Positions 7,596 through 15,901 of a stretch of DNA of 64,000 bases are shown piece after piece. The stretch is from Dictyobacter vulcani (lineage in GTDB: Bacteria > Chloroflexota > Ktedonobacteria > Ktedonobacterales > Ktedonobacteraceae): contig NZ_BKZW01000001.1 in NCBI RefSeq assembly GCF_008974265.1, forward strand, positions 2,170,001 to 2,234,000. Reading direction: 5' to 3'. Under the pieces are notes generated by a model. The model did not search any database, was not told the DNA's origin, and was given only the letters and a program-made list of their open reading frames with translations. Both the position numbers and the translations under genes were made by a program. Position 1 is the stretch's first letter. Each line of letters starts with the position of its first letter.

Positions 7596-8255
7596 CTAGT
7601 GCAGGTGGATTTTGACTTCAGCACTCATGCCAGGGACGATGTTATTGCTTCCGTTGCTATCCAGGCTAATCACGACCGGGATGCGCTGCGCCACTTTGGT
7701 GAAGTTGCCGCTGGCGTTGTCGGAGGATGGTAGCAACGAGAAAGAACCGGCGGTCGCTGAGACGATGTTCTGAACATGGCCTTTGTAAGCAGTGCCGCTA
7801 AACGCGTCGATGGTCACATCCACGTCCTGATTGACTTTCACATCGTTGATCGCGCTCTCATCAATATAGGCCATCACGTTGAGGTGAGCCATATCAGCGA
7901 CCTGAGCCAGGGAAGCGCCAGGAGTTACCGACTGTCCCTCGATAGCGTTGGCCTGAACAACCGTACCATCGATCGGGCTGGTGATATCGATTGTAGCAGG
8001 TTTCACACCCGCCACTGTTGGAGCAACCGTGATCGTGCCAAGTACTTCACCCGCGGTAACTTTATCACCCAGTTTGGCGGTCATGGTCTTTAATTGGCCG
8101 GCCTGGGGACTACTGACATTCAAGATATGTCCATTCACCTGAGCATCATCGGTATTATAGAATTGATAATTATTTAAGAGCCAGTAACCAACACCACCAG
8201 CAATGGCCAGAATGGCAACCATAATCAGAATCGGTACAAAAATCATGCGACGCAT
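7596..8255 (-). CDS. HlyD/EmrA-type efflux adaptor, cassette 2
   Basis: 219 aa, same length and design as the protein at 4023-4682. N-terminal anchor (residues about 4-27), NTDDAQVNG motif, two half-lipoyl motifs (NVSSPQAGQLKT, DITSPIDGTVVQANA) and a C-terminal beta barrel. There is no alpha-hairpin, which fits a monoderm cell. The copies match almost completely over the SATAGSFSLLPSSD to PGMSAEV region and differ most in the first lipoyl half. Start ATG preceded by AAGGAG ten bases upstream. Partner of the MFS pump encoded 124 bases upstream. Confidence 0.9.
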   Translation of the reverse strand: MRRMIFVPILIMVAILAIAGGVGYWLLNNYQFYNTDDAQVNGHILNVSSPQAGQLKTMTAKLGDKVTAGEVLGTITVAPTVAGVKPATIDITSPIDGTVVQANAIEGQSVTPGASLAQVADMAHLNVMAYIDESAINDVKVNQDVDVTIDAFSGTAYKGHVQNIVSATAGSFSLLPSSDNASGNFTKVAQRIPVVISLDSNGSNNIVPGMSAEVKIHLH

Positions 8256-8379
8256 TGTGCGTGATCTCCTTCTAAAGACAGAAAGTAAAATTTCAGCTCA
8301 CAACTATTGTTGTTTTGTATAAGTCAGAGGGAATAAATGATCCATATTCCTCGAAAAATTCAAGCGGATGAGATGGAGG

Positions 8380-10005
8380 CTAGACAGCCATCATCGCCTC
8401 TTCGCGTGCCAGTTGCTCTTCAGCGGTCAGCGGTCGCTCTTCAACTACCTGCTTCTTCTTCTTCTTACCACTGACAAAGCAGGAGGCAATAACCGCCACA
8501 CCAACCAGGATCAAGGTGAGCCAGAAGGCGTCCTGCATGGCCATCACATAGGATTGCAGTTGCAGCCGGCCCGCGATATAGCGCATGGCGGTCGCATAGG
8601 CAGCACTGGCCGATGAACCTTTTGAGATCAGGATCGCCTGCATCTGTGTGATGAATTTGCCGGTGGGCGAGTCGGGCGTGATGCGTTCAGCCATATGCGC
8701 AAAGTGTAATTTATTCTGGGATGTCACATAGGTTGAGATCACAGATACGGCCAGCGAGCTCATCACAAAGCGGAACGTGGTATTGACCGCCGAAGCCTGC
8801 GAGAGCATCTTAGGCTTGATCTGTGACAGCATCGAGACAGAGAGCGGCTGCATACACAGACCCATGCCGAAACCGCGAATAATCAACGCCATCTGGAAGG
8901 TCCCAATCGGTTCGGTCAGATTGATCGAGGTCAGCAGCCACATGGCGAAACCCATGATCAACAGACCAGGAATAACCACCGCCCGTACACCGATTTTGTC
9001 GACCAGGCGACCACCAATCAGCACCGCCAGCATCGAAGCAAACGCCTGCGGCAGCAAGACAAGTCCGGATTGATAGGCACTCTCACCACGCAACGACTGC
9101 AAGTAGACCGGTACCAGGAAGAGTCCACCATAGAGCGCAAACGTCACCAGCGTACTGGCGATAATACTGGTAGAGAAAACGCCATTCCCGAAGACGCGCA
9201 GGTCCAGCAGAACAGCCTTACCCGCTCTGGCCCGTGACAATTCCAGAAACACAAACACAACCAGACAGAACAGCCCACCAACGATACAGCCAAGCACCGT
9301 CGCAGACCCCCAGCCATCGGTATTCGCATCCGAGAGACCATAGAGCATAGATGCCAGACCGATACTGGCAAAGACAAATCCCATCAAGTCAAAGTTCACA
9401 CGGTGCGCCTGACTCTCACGGAGAAAGAAGAAGCCCAGAAGCGTGCCCAGAATACCAATTGGAAGATTAATATAGAAAATCAACTGCCAGTCAGCATAGG
9501 TGACCAGATAACCACCCAGCGTCGGACCAAAGGCCGGAGCCAGCAGGATCGGAATACCCAGGAAACCCATCGCCGTACCGCGCTCCTCAGGAGGAAACTC
9601 CATATAGAGCAAGGTGATCGCCAACGGAGAAAGGAACGATCCAAACACCGCCTGGATCACACGAAAGAGAATAAGGGTTGAGAGACTCCAGGAGAGTCCG
9701 CACAACGCCGAGCCGAGCGTAAAGCCAATTAATGCGACAAGGTATAAACGCTTATTGCCAATGCGGCTCGCCAGATAGGCAGTCAAGGGGGTAGCAACAC
9801 CCTGAGCTAACGTATAAGCCGTTAACACCCACTGCACACTGGTCAGATCAGCACCGAACGCGTTCTGTAATCGCGGGATGGCCGTATTCACAATTGTGCC
9901 ATCCAGGATGGTCATAAATAAGCCAAAGATTACAACTATCGCAACTATCCACTTATACGCAAGTCCCCCCGACTTTTCCTGCGGAGATGTTGCAGAAACT
10001 TGCAT
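8380..10005 (-). CDS. MFS drug:proton antiporter, DHA2 family (EmrB/QacA-like), cassette 2
   Basis: 541 aa, about 14 membrane helices, same length as its paralogue at 4799-6424. Carries TILDGTIVNTAIPRLQ in helix 1, LTAYTLAQGVATPLTAYLASRIGNKR, and the antiporter-motif region ending PAFGPTLGGYLVTY. It follows the TetR gene (129-base gap) and precedes the HlyD and coiled-coil genes, so tetR-MFS-hlyD-small protein forms one probable operon from the promoter at 10837-10881. AAGGAG lies upstream of the ATG. Substrates cannot be read from sequence. Confidence 0.93.
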   Translation of the reverse strand: MQVSATSPQEKSGGLAYKWIVAIVVIFGLFMTILDGTIVNTAIPRLQNAFGADLTSVQWVLTAYTLAQGVATPLTAYLASRIGNKRLYLVALIGFTLGSALCGLSWSLSTLILFRVIQAVFGSFLSPLAITLLYMEFPPEERGTAMGFLGIPILLAPAFGPTLGGYLVTYADWQLIFYINLPIGILGTLLGFFFLRESQAHRVNFDLMGFVFASIGLASMLYGLSDANTDGWGSATVLGCIVGGLFCLVVFVFLELSRARAGKAVLLDLRVFGNGVFSTSIIASTLVTFALYGGLFLVPVYLQSLRGESAYQSGLVLLPQAFASMLAVLIGGRLVDKIGVRAVVIPGLLIMGFAMWLLTSINLTEPIGTFQMALIIRGFGMGLCMQPLSVSMLSQIKPKMLSQASAVNTTFRFVMSSLAVSVISTYVTSQNKLHFAHMAERITPDSPTGKFITQMQAILISKGSSASAAYATAMRYIAGRLQLQSYVMAMQDAFWLTLILVGVAVIASCFVSGKKKKKQVVEERPLTAEEQLAREEAMMAV

Positions 10006-10134
10006 AATGTGTCACTCCTTACAACGCACATTTCAATAGATTTAAACACAGTTATAGAAGAAACAGATACTGTACAACAACATGTGCTGTTGACAGGTCA
10101 TTCTTTTATAATAAGTGGGAACAGCCAGACTGCC

Positions 10135-10746
10135 TTAAGAGGCAGGAGCGGCTGTAATCCCATGAAAGTAAATACACTTCAAACTACCCACCAGATCCTC
10201 ATATTCAAACTTGATACCGTGATGGAGAGTTTTAAACAGGCGGGAGACAATGATCCCAAACAAAGCTTCCAGCATCACCTCAGTTGGTAAAGCCGGATTA
10301 AACGCGCCCTCATCCTTGCCTTGATCCAGAATCGTAGCAATATTGTCACGTACAGCGGCAAAAGAATCTTTCACCTCAACATGCAACTCTGTCTCCAGAT
10401 CGGCGGTATGGCGCAAAATGAAAAACAAAGGATGCTTCTCCGCGATCTGCTGGCACAACGCATCGATAGCCGCAGTCAACTTCACCTGCGCATCCACCGG
10501 CATCAGTATTATCTGCTCAATAGCCACCTGCAGATCATGGAACTCGCGCTTAAAGAGGGCGATCATCAAAGCTTCTTTGCTCTCAAAATGCTGATAGAGA
10601 GTCCCCTTAGCGACCCCGACACGCGCGGCAATCTCGCCCATCGACGTATCATAGTAGCCGCGCTCCAGCAACAAATCCTGTGTTGCCTGCAGGATCAGAC
10701 CCTCACGCTCCTGCCGCTGCTTTTCTTTAAGCGACTGGTATATCAT
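10135..10746 (-). CDS. TetR/AcrR-family transcriptional repressor
   Basis: 203 aa. The N-terminal helix-turn-helix is typical (ATQDLLLERGYYDTSMGEIA, then VAKGTLYQHFESKEAL, about residues 20-65); the C-terminal helical ligand domain is variable, as in the family. The start ATG at 10746 is preferred because GAGGA lies ten bases upstream; an in-frame TTG at 10755 is the alternative. First gene of the second efflux operon. Its own promoter carries the TGACTNNNNAGTCA palindrome, and the same palindrome sits at two other promoters in the window, so it is the natural candidate for repressor of all three. Confidence 0.9.
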   Translation of the reverse strand: MIYQSLKEKQRQEREGLILQATQDLLLERGYYDTSMGEIAARVGVAKGTLYQHFESKEALMIALFKREFHDLQVAIEQIILMPVDAQVKLTAAIDALCQQIAEKHPLFFILRHTADLETELHVEVKDSFAAVRDNIATILDQGKDEGAFNPALPTEVMLEALFGIIVSRLFKTLHHGIKFEYEDLVGSLKCIYFHGITAAPAS

Positions 10747-10836
10747 TTTGACCAATTCCTCTGCGGAGCCGCTTTCTGGTCACCCCAGTTGATTTCTGAC
10801 CATCAACATCAAATTTTGACCGGGCAAATTTCTTTA

Positions 10837-10881
10837 TGACTCCACAGTCATCAATTTACCAGAAAGTCACAACAATGTCAA
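10837..10881 (-). promoter_or_regulatory. Promoter with TetR-type operator, tetR-efflux operon
   Basis: Minus strand: -35 TTGACA (10876-10881), 17-base spacer, -10 TAAATT (10853-10858), two bases, then palindrome TGACTGTGGAGTCA (10837-10850). It is nearly identical, spacer included, to the element at 19203-19247. A REP-like repeat abuts the -35 box on its upstream side. Confidence 0.85.
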
Positions 10882-10938
10882 GTAGCGGCAGCCTTCACGG
10901 CTGCGCCCGTTCCGCGTACGAGTAAGTCCCGGCCCGTA
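10882..10938. repeat. REP-like repeat, left arm of 57-nt inverted repeat around the transposase gene
   Basis: Begins GTAGCGGCAGCC, contains the imperfect palindrome GCAGCCTTCACGGCTGC and ends GTCCCGGCCCGTA. Its reverse complement matches 11691-11747 at 55 of 57 positions. Shorter relatives of GTAGCGGCAGCC occur at 22321, 34785-34807, 37430 and 38368. Confidence 0.85.
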
Positions 10939-11135
10939 TCGGAAGCGCTTGTCGCTGCCCCTTCTCGACGTATACGTAAGCCGTCTGCCTCCCCGTAGTC
11001 GAGTAATCGCAGCAACAAACGCATGTCGCTGCGATCTGCTTCTCGTATTCTCAATTTTCCGCAATTGCATAAAAGCCTGGCATATCTATAACGGGACCCC
11101 AAAAAACAACCTCAATAACGAAAGGAAACATTATT

Positions 11136-11615
11136 ATGGAGCACGAAACACTTTCATCTCATAAATATCAAAAGCCGATACGCCTCAAAGGATATGACTA
11201 TACATCCGACGCAGCCTATGCCATCACCATGCGTGCCAAATATCACTGCTATATCCTTTGCCATCCTCATTTACGTCACATCCTCGAAACAGAATGGACC
11301 AACCTGGCCCAGCGTTTTCCGGGTGTCGAGCCAGCAACCTTTATGGTGATGCCCGACCATGTTCATTGCATGCTTATAATCCATGAGGAAGCCAAAGGCA
11401 CCTTTAGCGTCAGTCAAGTGATTGGTGCCTATAAATCCATCGTCTTTAAGGTCTGGCGAACCCATATTCAAGAAACAGGTATTAATCTACCGATGAGTAT
11501 CTGGCAGCGCCGTTTCTATGAGCATGTCGTGCGTGACGATAGTGATTTTGCCGCTCAAACGGCTTATATCTTAAATAACCCGATCAAGGCGGCTCTCGAT
11601 AAACCAAAAAGTTAG
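11136..11615 (+). CDS. REP-associated tyrosine transposase (Y1_Tnp/RAYT)
   Basis: 159-aa single-domain HUH transposase. It carries the metal-binding HUH motif in MPDHVHCMLIIHE (about residues 69-81) and a WQRRFYEHVVRDD segment that supplies the catalytic tyrosine, then YILNNPIKAAL near the C-terminus, typical of the IS200-like REP-associated branch. Enzymes of this branch nick and rejoin single-stranded REP palindromes. The gene is flanked by nearly perfect 57-nt inverted copies of a REP-like sequence (10882-10938 and 11691-11747) with an extra palindrome at 11662-11696, a typical RAYT/REP arrangement. RBS AAAGGAAA precedes the ATG. It converges on the coiled-coil gene at 11744. Confidence 0.92.
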   Translation: MEHETLSSHKYQKPIRLKGYDYTSDAAYAITMRAKYHCYILCHPHLRHILETEWTNLAQRFPGVEPATFMVMPDHVHCMLIIHEEAKGTFSVSQVIGAYKSIVFKVWRTHIQETGINLPMSIWQRRFYEHVVRDDSDFAAQTAYILNNPIKAALDKPKS

Positions 11616-11661
11616 ATGAGTTGGGGCCGCTTTGGGGCCGCTTTGGGGCTTAGTCATACGT

Positions 11662-11747
11662 GGAACGGGGGCAGCCTTGAAGGCTGCCGTTACGGGCCGG
11701 GACTTACTCATGCGCGGAACGGGCGCAGCCGTGAAGGCTGCCGCTAC
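11662..11747. repeat. REP-like doublet, right side of the transposase gene
   Basis: Two palindromes in a row: GGCAGCCTTGAAGGCTGCC within 11662-11696, then the right 57-nt arm at 11691-11747, which is the inverse of 10882-10938. The right arm ends in GCCGCTAC, and its CTA is the TAG stop codon of the minus-strand gene ending at 11744. Confidence 0.85.
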
Positions 11748-13192
11748 GGCTGCCGGTACAGTTCGGTGGCGCGTTCGATGGTGAGGTCGAGAGTGTCGAG
11801 GATGTTGCGGAGGTCGGTGCCCCAGCGGTCCTGTTTTTTGCTGAGGTCGGCCATGGTCTGGGTGGCATCTTCGAGTAGTTGGATGGAGCGGTCAGTGGAG
11901 GCGATGAGATGTTCTTGTTGCTGGGCCAGTTCGACGACGGGGGTTACGAGGTTGCCGGTGTGCAAGGCCAGTTCGCTATTGGTTTCTTTGAGGGTACGGG
12001 CGGCTTCACGGACCTGTTCAGCGGTCTGGACGACGCCGGTGGTCAGGTTGCCAAGCTCTTTCAAATACTTATTGCCATCCAGTACCTGTTCCTGCATACG
12101 ATCGGTGATCTGGCTGATACGCTTCATGATCTGTTGCGACATGCCATCATATCTGGTGGTGACATCTCTGGTGGTGCCTTCAAACTCGTGGGCGACCTCG
12201 CGAGTCATGCCAGCAAAGCTCTCTGAGACCTGCTGGATCATGCCCTCCAGGTTCTTTTCGGCTCCGCGATTCATGCTGGCCAGATTCCTGGCGACGTTCT
12301 GGGTCATGCCGTCAAATTTGTCGCTGAGATTCTGGGCCATGCCGGAGAAGTTCTCGGTAACATTCTGGGTCATGCCATCAAAGCTCTCGGTGACGTTCTG
12401 GGTCATGCCGGTAAATTTGCCGGACATATTCTGGGTCATGCCATCAAAGCGCTGGGTGACGTTCTGTGCCATGCCATCAAACTTATCCACGGACTGCTCA
12501 AATCTATCTTCCAGACGGCGTGACATCTCATCGATACGGCGGGCGATCAGCGTGAGGTTATCGGCGACCAGGAGCTTATTTTTGTAGTGGGCCAGATAGA
12601 GTGTGGTCAGGGCCAATACTTCGACCAGATCGGCGCGTAATGCCTGTTGCTGCTGTGTGATGATCTGCTGCGCACGCTGGCTGGCACGGTTGGACCAGCG
12701 TATGCGCCAGAAGAAGAAGCCAGTACAGACGAGTACGAGAAACAGGTCATAGAGCAGGATATTACTGGGGCTGAGCCAGATGGGCAGTTGGCCGTCAAAG
12801 CCCTGTTGCCAGCCATAGAGCAGGGAACTGGCACCACTGCGGGTGTGGGCCAGCAGAAAATGTGGATAGAGCATCAGCGCTCGCGCCAGGCTGAGTATGG
12901 TAATAATTACTGGCAAGAGAACCAGGATGATTTGTAGCGGCCCGCTCCAGCGTTGCTCTGATCGGCTACCCGGCGTATTACGGACAAGATGGGCGTGATA
13001 CTGATCCAGGATCTGGGTGGGGGGGAGCAGTTGATAGAGGTCAGCATCTGCCCAGGCACTGATATCGGCCGTGTCTTCATCTTCAATGGCCGCGACCAGC
13101 AAATTGAGGCGCTCGGCACTACTGGTATCAAACGTCTCCAGACGACGGATCAAGGTAGTCAAAAGTGCGGTTATACGCCGGGTATCGATCAT
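11744..13192 (-). CDS. Membrane protein with hendecad (11-residue) coiled-coil repeats, last gene of the vWA-PP2C-kinase operon
   Basis: 482 aa. The N-terminal cytoplasmic part (about residues 1-80) is followed by two hydrophobic segments (about 86-108 and 147-165, the second ending FFFWRIRW) and a long helical region. About twelve consecutive 11-residue units of the form xFDGMTQNVTx run from about residue 240 to 365, then a helical tail (about 370-480). An 11-residue period suits a right-handed or straight coiled coil, and the Gly-Met-Thr-Gln-Asn core is unusually regular. It is 48 bases after the kinase gene, on the same strand. Function unknown; it could be the membrane sensor or scaffold of the phospho-system. 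The final stop codon lies in a REP repeat. Confidence 0.82.
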   Translation of the reverse strand: MIDTRRITALLTTLIRRLETFDTSSAERLNLLVAAIEDEDTADISAWADADLYQLLPPTQILDQYHAHLVRNTPGSRSEQRWSGPLQIILVLLPVIITILSLARALMLYPHFLLAHTRSGASSLLYGWQQGFDGQLPIWLSPSNILLYDLFLVLVCTGFFFWRIRWSNRASQRAQQIITQQQQALRADLVEVLALTTLYLAHYKNKLLVADNLTLIARRIDEMSRRLEDRFEQSVDKFDGMAQNVTQRFDGMTQNMSGKFTGMTQNVTESFDGMTQNVTENFSGMAQNLSDKFDGMTQNVARNLASMNRGAEKNLEGMIQQVSESFAGMTREVAHEFEGTTRDVTTRYDGMSQQIMKRISQITDRMQEQVLDGNKYLKELGNLTTGVVQTAEQVREAARTLKETNSELALHTGNLVTPVVELAQQQEHLIASTDRSIQLLEDATQTMADLSKKQDRWGTDLRNILDTLDLTIERATELYRQP

Positions 13193-13240
13193 GGTTATCC
13201 TCGGTAGGCTCTACAGCCCTGTGGTTTTGTCTATTGAATA

Positions 13241-15898
13241 TCACGAAAAAGCAGATAGGACGACGGCACGCTGGGAAGTAGGTTCGTTGCCATCGGCAAA
13301 AAACCAGCGCCCCTGCTGATCCCAGGGATCCTGTAAAGCACTATAGCCCTGAATATATATACGTCCGGACAGGTCAGATAGCTGATCCAGAGTGATATCA
13401 CACTGTCCCCTGGATTGTCCAGCGGCCCGTTTGATCCAGCACGCAGACTTGAGGGCTTCGCGTGGACGATGGTTGGGTAAGCGCGCAGGCCAGTGCTCAG
13501 GGCTCCAGACAATAACGGCCTGCTCTACCAGTGAATGGGCCGGCCAATCCCAGGAGACATATAAACGCAACAGGCCATGCTGCTGCCTGATTTCCAGTTC
13601 TAAATTGAGTAGATCCTGCTCACGGATAAAGCGCATGGCCGCTTTCTGCAATTTAAATTGATTCAACTTACTAATATATGGACCTGTTATTTCCAGCAGC
13701 GTCCGCGCTTTAAGCAGGGCCTGACCATAATCTTTATCCGCCAGGGCTTGCTCAATATCTCTGGCCGCGAACGCCCCTTCGATGCGTCTGTGGTCCTCAG
13801 CTGAAAAGCCACGGAAACGCTGCTCTAAGGTCCTTTGATAGGCGTGGCGTATTCTGACATCTTGATCACGGTCGATGCCCTCAAAGACGGTCTGCTGCAT
13901 GCGTAGATAGGCCTGTGCCTCCCTGAGCAGGGTACGTTGCTCCGTGGTAAGCTGTAGATCGGGTCCCAACAAGCGAGGATCATAGGCGGCGAGCAATTGC
14001 TGGGCATCTGGTGGCCGTGTGGTCAGGGCCTGCTGGAAACGCTGGCGGGCAGTCAGACGTTTATGGGCCAGTTCCAGCCGCCGGCGTTCAGCCGCAGGCA
14101 ACATAAACAGATCAGAATGCTGCTGCCAGTGTTGATAGGCCTCAGCCAGTACATCATCCTCATCCTGCTCCAACGCCTGTGTCAATGTACGCGCCAGGTT
14201 CAGTGCCTGCTGCTCCTCCATACTCAGGAGACCAGCCTCCTCAAGGACAGGATCATAGACCACCAGCAGGTTCCATGGATTCCCCTCGGCCAGGATCGTC
14301 CGAAAGATGGTCTGTTGCTGTAAATGATGGAGCCGCGTCTGTTCCTGCTCCGAGAACGTAAAGGCACGCGCATATGGCGAGTGCGCAATATTCTCATAGG
14401 CGGCGATCAATTCATAGTCCGCTGAACTCTGGTTATAGGCCTGCGCAAACGCACGCGCCAGCGCCAGCAGAGCATGTTCCTGTTCGGTGACATTCTGGCA
14501 CTCGTTTAAGAGCGGAGCATCATAGGCACCAGCGATCTGTAACGGCCGTTTACTGGCCAGCGCCATACGAAAACGCGCCAGTGCACTACGCCGCTGCTGC
14601 GCCAGACGACCACGCTGTACCAGAGCCTCTGGCAATACCTGCGCATCCACATGGCCAAAGTTACTCAACTCTTCATAGGCCGCCGCAATCGCCTCGTCAT
14701 CCTCGGTCTGGCAGACCTGCTCAAACGCGATAGCCTGCGCGGTCTGGCCGCGTTCAGAAGCACGAATAGAGCGACCGGTGACCGACCAGGAAACAGGACG
14801 GCTGGCGATACTTGAAGTCCGGAGCACTGAAGAAGCCGCCACCGATCTGTAGCCTGGCGCAGCAGCAGAACCAACTGGCAAGGATACAGGCAGGGGCCGA
14901 CCACTGACCGCCACCTGGCCAGCAGCATGCTCCATAAATTGCATAGGAAAATGGACCTGATCAATGGGTTGCTGGCAGGCATGGCGCAAGGCAGATAGCG
15001 CCGCGCTCAGGTGAGGATCGTCCAACCGAGCCAGGGTACTGAATAAACCAGATTGAGCCGGATCTTTAAAGTCCAGGCGCGTAAATAAGAGATTGGTATC
15101 CAGGAGCCGGCCGCTGGCATCACGCTTGCCATAGGTTTCCCACAGGGTCGGTTGGAGCGTGAGGGCCAGCAAGGCGGTATAGATGACCAGGGCCGAAAAG
15201 TCGTCCATGCGAGCGTTGAAGCCACGCTCCTTCATCATGGGATGCTGATAGTCCGGCTGGCCAAGCAACACGCGGCCGAGATTGGCCCCGGTGGGACCGA
15301 ATTCAGGAATATAGACCCCATCATAATCCACCAGCAACAGTTGTCCGGCCGAGCCCAGCATCACATTGACCCCGGCCAGATCGCCATGGGCCATGCCACA
15401 TTCCCACATACGGATCAGAAGTTGTAGCCAGCGTTCAGACAGGCGCTGTAAGGCCACCGTATCGTGGCGCTGGCAATAGGCATCGACCGCCTCCAGCAGT
15501 GTCAGGCCATCGACCCATTGCATATCAATGACAGGATAGGCGCGTGGCGGCTGAATGCCTTGCTCTTTGACCACAATGCTATCGGCATAATACTGCGCCT
15601 CAACCGTGATATCCGGCACATTGGCCGCAAAGAAAGGCCCGATCCGCTCATAGCGATAGCGCATATCCTGATTGATAGGTACACGGAAGCAGCGCAGCGC
15701 GCGCGCCTTACCACTCCGCGTAATAAATTTATAGACCACCGCGAAGCCACCCTCAATTCCCCAGGGTCGCTCCACGCTTCCCAGTGCAGTCGTGGTCGTT
15801 ACAGTCGCAACTTTTCCTTGCTTCAAATCAGGATCCGCTATCTTCAGGCGGGTTGCAGCAAATAGCATCGCCTCATCATAGGCAAGACGATCAGGCAT
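13241..15898 (-). CDS. Protein kinase-like protein of a TerY-P-type triad, with helical repeats
   Basis: 885 aa. The N-terminal kinase domain (about residues 45-290) has a Gly-rich GGFAVVYKF, a beta-3 strand RALRCF with Arg where Lys is usual, a catalytic loop HGDLAGVNVML and a DFG-like LVDYDGVYIP. About 370 residues of helical repeats follow, each with a motif near (A)YDP.LL or YENIAHSPYA followed by an acidic-aromatic helix, and a C-terminal beta-rich domain (about 740-885). Together with the adjacent vWA and PP2C genes it matches the vWA-phosphatase-kinase triads known as TerY-P. The start lies three bases after the PP2C stop with AAGGGA upstream, so translation is coupled. The Arg at the Lys position may be normal for this subfamily. 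Confidence 0.82.
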   Translation of the reverse strand: MPDRLAYDEAMLFAATRLKIADPDLKQGKVATVTTTTALGSVERPWGIEGGFAVVYKFITRSGKARALRCFRVPINQDMRYRYERIGPFFAANVPDITVEAQYYADSIVVKEQGIQPPRAYPVIDMQWVDGLTLLEAVDAYCQRHDTVALQRLSERWLQLLIRMWECGMAHGDLAGVNVMLGSAGQLLLVDYDGVYIPEFGPTGANLGRVLLGQPDYQHPMMKERGFNARMDDFSALVIYTALLALTLQPTLWETYGKRDASGRLLDTNLLFTRLDFKDPAQSGLFSTLARLDDPHLSAALSALRHACQQPIDQVHFPMQFMEHAAGQVAVSGRPLPVSLPVGSAAAPGYRSVAASSVLRTSSIASRPVSWSVTGRSIRASERGQTAQAIAFEQVCQTEDDEAIAAAYEELSNFGHVDAQVLPEALVQRGRLAQQRRSALARFRMALASKRPLQIAGAYDAPLLNECQNVTEQEHALLALARAFAQAYNQSSADYELIAAYENIAHSPYARAFTFSEQEQTRLHHLQQQTIFRTILAEGNPWNLLVVYDPVLEEAGLLSMEEQQALNLARTLTQALEQDEDDVLAEAYQHWQQHSDLFMLPAAERRRLELAHKRLTARQRFQQALTTRPPDAQQLLAAYDPRLLGPDLQLTTEQRTLLREAQAYLRMQQTVFEGIDRDQDVRIRHAYQRTLEQRFRGFSAEDHRRIEGAFAARDIEQALADKDYGQALLKARTLLEITGPYISKLNQFKLQKAAMRFIREQDLLNLELEIRQQHGLLRLYVSWDWPAHSLVEQAVIVWSPEHWPARLPNHRPREALKSACWIKRAAGQSRGQCDITLDQLSDLSGRIYIQGYSALQDPWDQQGRWFFADGNEPTSQRAVVLSAFS

Positions 15899-15901
15899 AC
15901 A

